From Opitutales bacterium (lineage in GTDB: Bacteria; Verrucomicrobiota; Verrucomicrobiia; Opitutales; Oceanipulchritudinaceae), in NCBI GenBank assembly GCA_020831485.1, contig JAFIGG010000003.1:98663-162662 (forward strand): DNA of 64,000 bases, written 5' to 3'. Shown here piece by piece: positions 62,273 through 64,000 of the stretch; the stretch's first letter is position 1; each line of letters begins with the position of its first letter. Both the position numbers and the translations under genes were made by a program. Under the pieces are notes generated by a model that saw only the letters and a program-made list of their open reading frames with translations, ran no database searches and was not told the DNA's origin.

Positions 62273-62691
62273 ACCGGGGAGTGGACATTTTCGAGGACCA
62301 GCTGCCCGAGAACGACGAGGCGGGCGTTGGCATCATGCCGCTGATTGATGTGGTTTTTCAGCTGCTCGTGTTTTTTATGCTGACCAGCACCTTTGTATCG
62401 CCCGCCCTGGATTTGACCCTGCCGCAGTTGGCCGACGACGTCGTTCCTCGGGACGAGTTCACCCTCGATGTCTCAGTGGGACCCTCCGGCGAGGTCTGGA
62501 TCGACGGCGAAGCGGTCGGAGATGACCTTGCAAGCTTCCTCAACACCCGCCTGGGCGCTTTGGCGGAAATGCCGGTCGCGGCCCTACGCGCGGATCGGGA
62601 AACGGCTTACGATCAACTGATGCGGATTCTGCGGGAGCTCGGGAGTGCGGGCGTTCAGCAGATCCATTTTGTCTATGAAGTGGGGGATTGA
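62269..62691 (+). CDS. exbD: ExbD, TonB energising complex
   Basis: 140 aa. One membrane helix with the essential Asp in MPLIDVVFQLLVFFMLTSTF, then a periplasmic domain (VGPSGEVWIDGEAV, LRADRETAYDQLMRILRELGSAGV). Works with ExbB to transmit proton-motive force to TonB. Its start overlaps exbB by 4 bp and its end overlaps tonB by 17 bp. Confidence 0.92.
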   Translation: MNRGVDIFEDQLPENDEAGVGIMPLIDVVFQLLVFFMLTSTFVSPALDLTLPQLADDVVPRDEFTLDVSVGPSGEVWIDGEAVGDDLASFLNTRLGALAEMPVAALRADRETAYDQLMRILRELGSAGVQQIHFVYEVGD

Positions 62692-63394
62692 ATATTCGCT
62701 GAAGCCTGTTGGCAAGTGGTCCATGTGGATCGTCTGTTCCGCATTGGGCCACCTTGCGCTCTGGTCCGGATTTTCTTCCGGGAACGAGCCGGTCGCACGG
62801 ATCCAGATCCAGAAAGGCGCCGAGGTCCTGCAAGCCCGCATGCTTCCATCGATGCCGGAAACCCCGCCTCCAGTCTCCGAACCGCCCCCTGCCGAGGCCC
62901 CTTTGGTGGGGACTGAAGCACCTTCTGATAGCGTATCCGACCCTGTCGAGCAGAAGGAAAAGTTGCAGGATCAAGCCGTTTCGGACCCATCGCCGGCGGA
63001 GTCTGCTGTCGGGCAGGCAGCAGCTCCGCCCCCGACTGAGAACATACCCGATTTGACACTGGACCTATCCGAGTTGGCGGAGACTTGTCCGGAATCCGCG
63101 GCACCGGAGGTCGAGGCCGGAGCCCTGCAATCGCATCAGCCGCCCACCGCCCTGGTGTCACCGCCGCCCCGCTATCCCGCCGTCGCCATCCGGCGAGGCA
63201 TTGAGGGCAAAGTCGCCCTGGACGTGGAAGCCGATCCCGCCGGCGTTCCTGTCGCAGTGAATATCCACCGCAGTTCCGGCTTTAACTTTCTGGACGAAGA
63301 AGCCCGCCGCACCGTGCTTGAGCGCTGGCGTTTCGAAAACCCATCCGCCGACCGCATTCGCTTCGAGGTATTGATCCATTTCCGCCTCGAATAG
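62675..63394 (+). CDS. tonB: TonB energy transducer
   Basis: 239 aa from the ATG at 62675; 62645 is an alternative. A short cytoplasmic part and one membrane helix (MWIVCSALGHLALWSGF) are followed by a Pro/Glu-rich periplasmic spacer (MPETPPPVSEPPPAEAPL) and the C-terminal TonB domain (RYPAVAIRRGIEGKVALDVEAD, ARRTVLERWRFENP). It delivers energy to the heme receptor at 55025-57313. The N-terminus is slightly atypical in sequence but right in layout. Confidence 0.9.
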   Translation: MKWGIEYSLKPVGKWSMWIVCSALGHLALWSGFSSGNEPVARIQIQKGAEVLQARMLPSMPETPPPVSEPPPAEAPLVGTEAPSDSVSDPVEQKEKLQDQAVSDPSPAESAVGQAAAPPPTENIPDLTLDLSELAETCPESAAPEVEAGALQSHQPPTALVSPPPRYPAVAIRRGIEGKVALDVEADPAGVPVAVNIHRSSGFNFLDEEARRTVLERWRFENPSADRIRFEVLIHFRLE

Positions 63395-63422
63395 GCGCCG
63401 GTGGATCGGCTGCTTAAGAACC

Positions 63423-63465
63423 AAGATCAAGAATGGAGATGCCAAAAATCCTCCCTCTTGATCTT
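63423..63465 (+). terminator. Structured inverted repeat after tonB
   Basis: Outer stem AAGATCAAGA / TCTTGATCTT with an inner GGAG/CTCC stem. There is no T-run, so a terminator is only probable. Confidence 0.45.
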
Positions 63466-63514
63466 GATTACACCCAACCCTCAGGTCACCTGTGTTTGCA
63501 GAGTGCCAAAGTAG

Positions 63515-63535
63515 CCCTGGCCCTTCAGGCCAGGG
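63515..63535. repeat. Perfect hairpin between tonB and CRISPR
   Basis: Arms CCCTGGCC and GGCCAGGG with a 5-base loop. The 63395-63608 stretch holds this, the preceding inverted repeat, and no gene. Confidence 0.65.
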
Positions 63536-63608
63536 AAGCGCGCCTCAGGCCGGGTTACTTCCGGGTGGAGGCAGGTTCCCAACCGTGAGCGGCATAATCA
63601 ATTGTAAG

Positions 63609-64000
63609 GCATCAATAGGGCCGCGCTCTTTCAAGCGCGGAATGGATCAGTGGAGGCTCCTGCCTGTAGCACCACCGCAGGCTTCAATGGAGCCGCGCTT
63701 TTTCAAGCGCGGAATGAACACTATTGCTTCAAAAATATTTTCGCTGTAATAGCTTCAATGGAGCCGCGCTTTTTCAAGCGCGGAATGAATTCATGGATGC
63801 TCGTGGCCGCCGAAAACTCAGTGCTTCAATGGAGCCGCGCTTTTTCAAGCGCGGAATGAACTCTGGATTGACCCTTGCTAAGATGGTGGAAATGCTTCAA
63901 TGGAGCCGCGCTTTTTCAAGCGCGGAATGGTAGCGCCCTCCATCCGTATCAGCTCCAGATGTTCGCTTCAATGGAGCCGCGCTTTTTCAAGCGCGGAATG
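63609..64000. CRISPR. CRISPR array, six 36-bp repeats visible, continuing beyond the window
   Basis: Repeats at 63609-63644, 63681-63716, 63752-63787, 63823-63858, 63894-63929 and 63965-64000, with spacers of 36, 35, 35, 35 and 35 bp. The repeat begins GCTTCAATGGAGCC and contains the 8-bp stem CCGCGCTT / AAGCGCGG around TTTC. Repeats 2-6 are identical. Repeat 1 differs at four positions, which usually marks the leader-distal end, so the leader and cas genes are likely to the right, outside the window. The subtype cannot be fixed from the repeat alone. Confidence 0.95.

Noticed and set aside
63650..63933. Open frames inside the array with repeated 'MEPRFFKRGMN' peptides
   Set aside because: They are translations of the CRISPR repeats.
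1..64000. tRNA or rRNA genes
   Set aside because: I looked in the intergenic gaps and saw no cloverleaf or rRNA-like stretch; a dedicated scan could still find one.

Overview
The window looks like a chromosomal segment of a Gram-negative, diderm, probably marine or aquatic heterotroph. Outer-membrane proteins (TolC-like protein, porin O/P, TonB receptor, autotransporter-type barrels), very large secreted modular proteins and a PEP-CTERM protein, together with a characteristic 'quoted result' C-terminal module (short L-Q-R-S...L-S-x-W motifs), are most like Verrucomicrobiota of the Opitutales/Puniceicoccales type. This placement is inference from protein style; no rRNA or other phylogenetic marker is present. 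Many start codons lack a clear Shine-Dalgarno sequence, so several starts are uncertain.

Layout. 1-3.4 kb: three-gene surface locus (beta-helix passenger-like protein entering from the left, Asp-box/beta-propeller protein, outer-membrane barrel). 3.4-7.1 kb (minus): FbpABC-type ferric iron ABC importer with a Fur-like box. 7.2-9.9 kb: MFS transporter, paired GC hairpins, M14 metallopeptidase, small membrane protein. 9.9-15.4 kb: tripartite RND efflux operon, followed by a chromate-type (CHR) transporter. 16.8-25.9 kb: sulfate acquisition cluster (porin O/P, unknown cytosolic protein, Rrf2 regulator, YezD, Sbp lipoprotein, unknown protein, CysT, CysW, CysA, and an HTH-EIIA fusion). Two of its genes share a hairpin leader, and three share a candidate operator. 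26-34.6 kb (minus): a ~2,870-residue secreted protein containing an exact-period 1,191-bp tandem duplication. 34.7-42.9 kb (minus): PEP-CTERM protein, PAS hybrid histidine kinase, GH42 glycosidase, TAXI-TRAP transporter pair. 43.2-49.7 kb: Arg/Glu-rich exported protein with a terminator, outer-membrane barrel, PQQ-type propeller protein, exported PIMT, and a membrane spermidine-synthase-like protein.

49.8-53.4 kb is accessory in character: small hairpin repeats, an unknown 291-aa protein, an RHH antitoxin followed by an internally deleted PIN toxin, an AbiE-type pair, and two perfect 47-bp palindromes with the same core. 53.7-63.4 kb is a complete heme/iron island: radical-SAM HutW, TonB-dependent heme receptor, HugZ/HutZ, HmuV, HmuU, HmuT, a HemS-like protein, and divergently ExbB-ExbD-TonB. 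A Fur-like box lies in the divergent promoter and another in front of the receptor. The receptor moves heme across the outer membrane with TonB/ExbB/ExbD energy, HmuTUV imports it to the cytoplasm, and HmuS, HugZ and HutW are candidates for heme handling and iron release.

The window ends inside a CRISPR array (six 36-bp repeats visible, the first degenerate); no cas gene is in view. The strongest candidates for something undescribed are the shared leader/operator of the sulfate cluster with its two unrecognised proteins and PTS-like regulator, and the twin 47-bp palindromes beside the AbiE locus.
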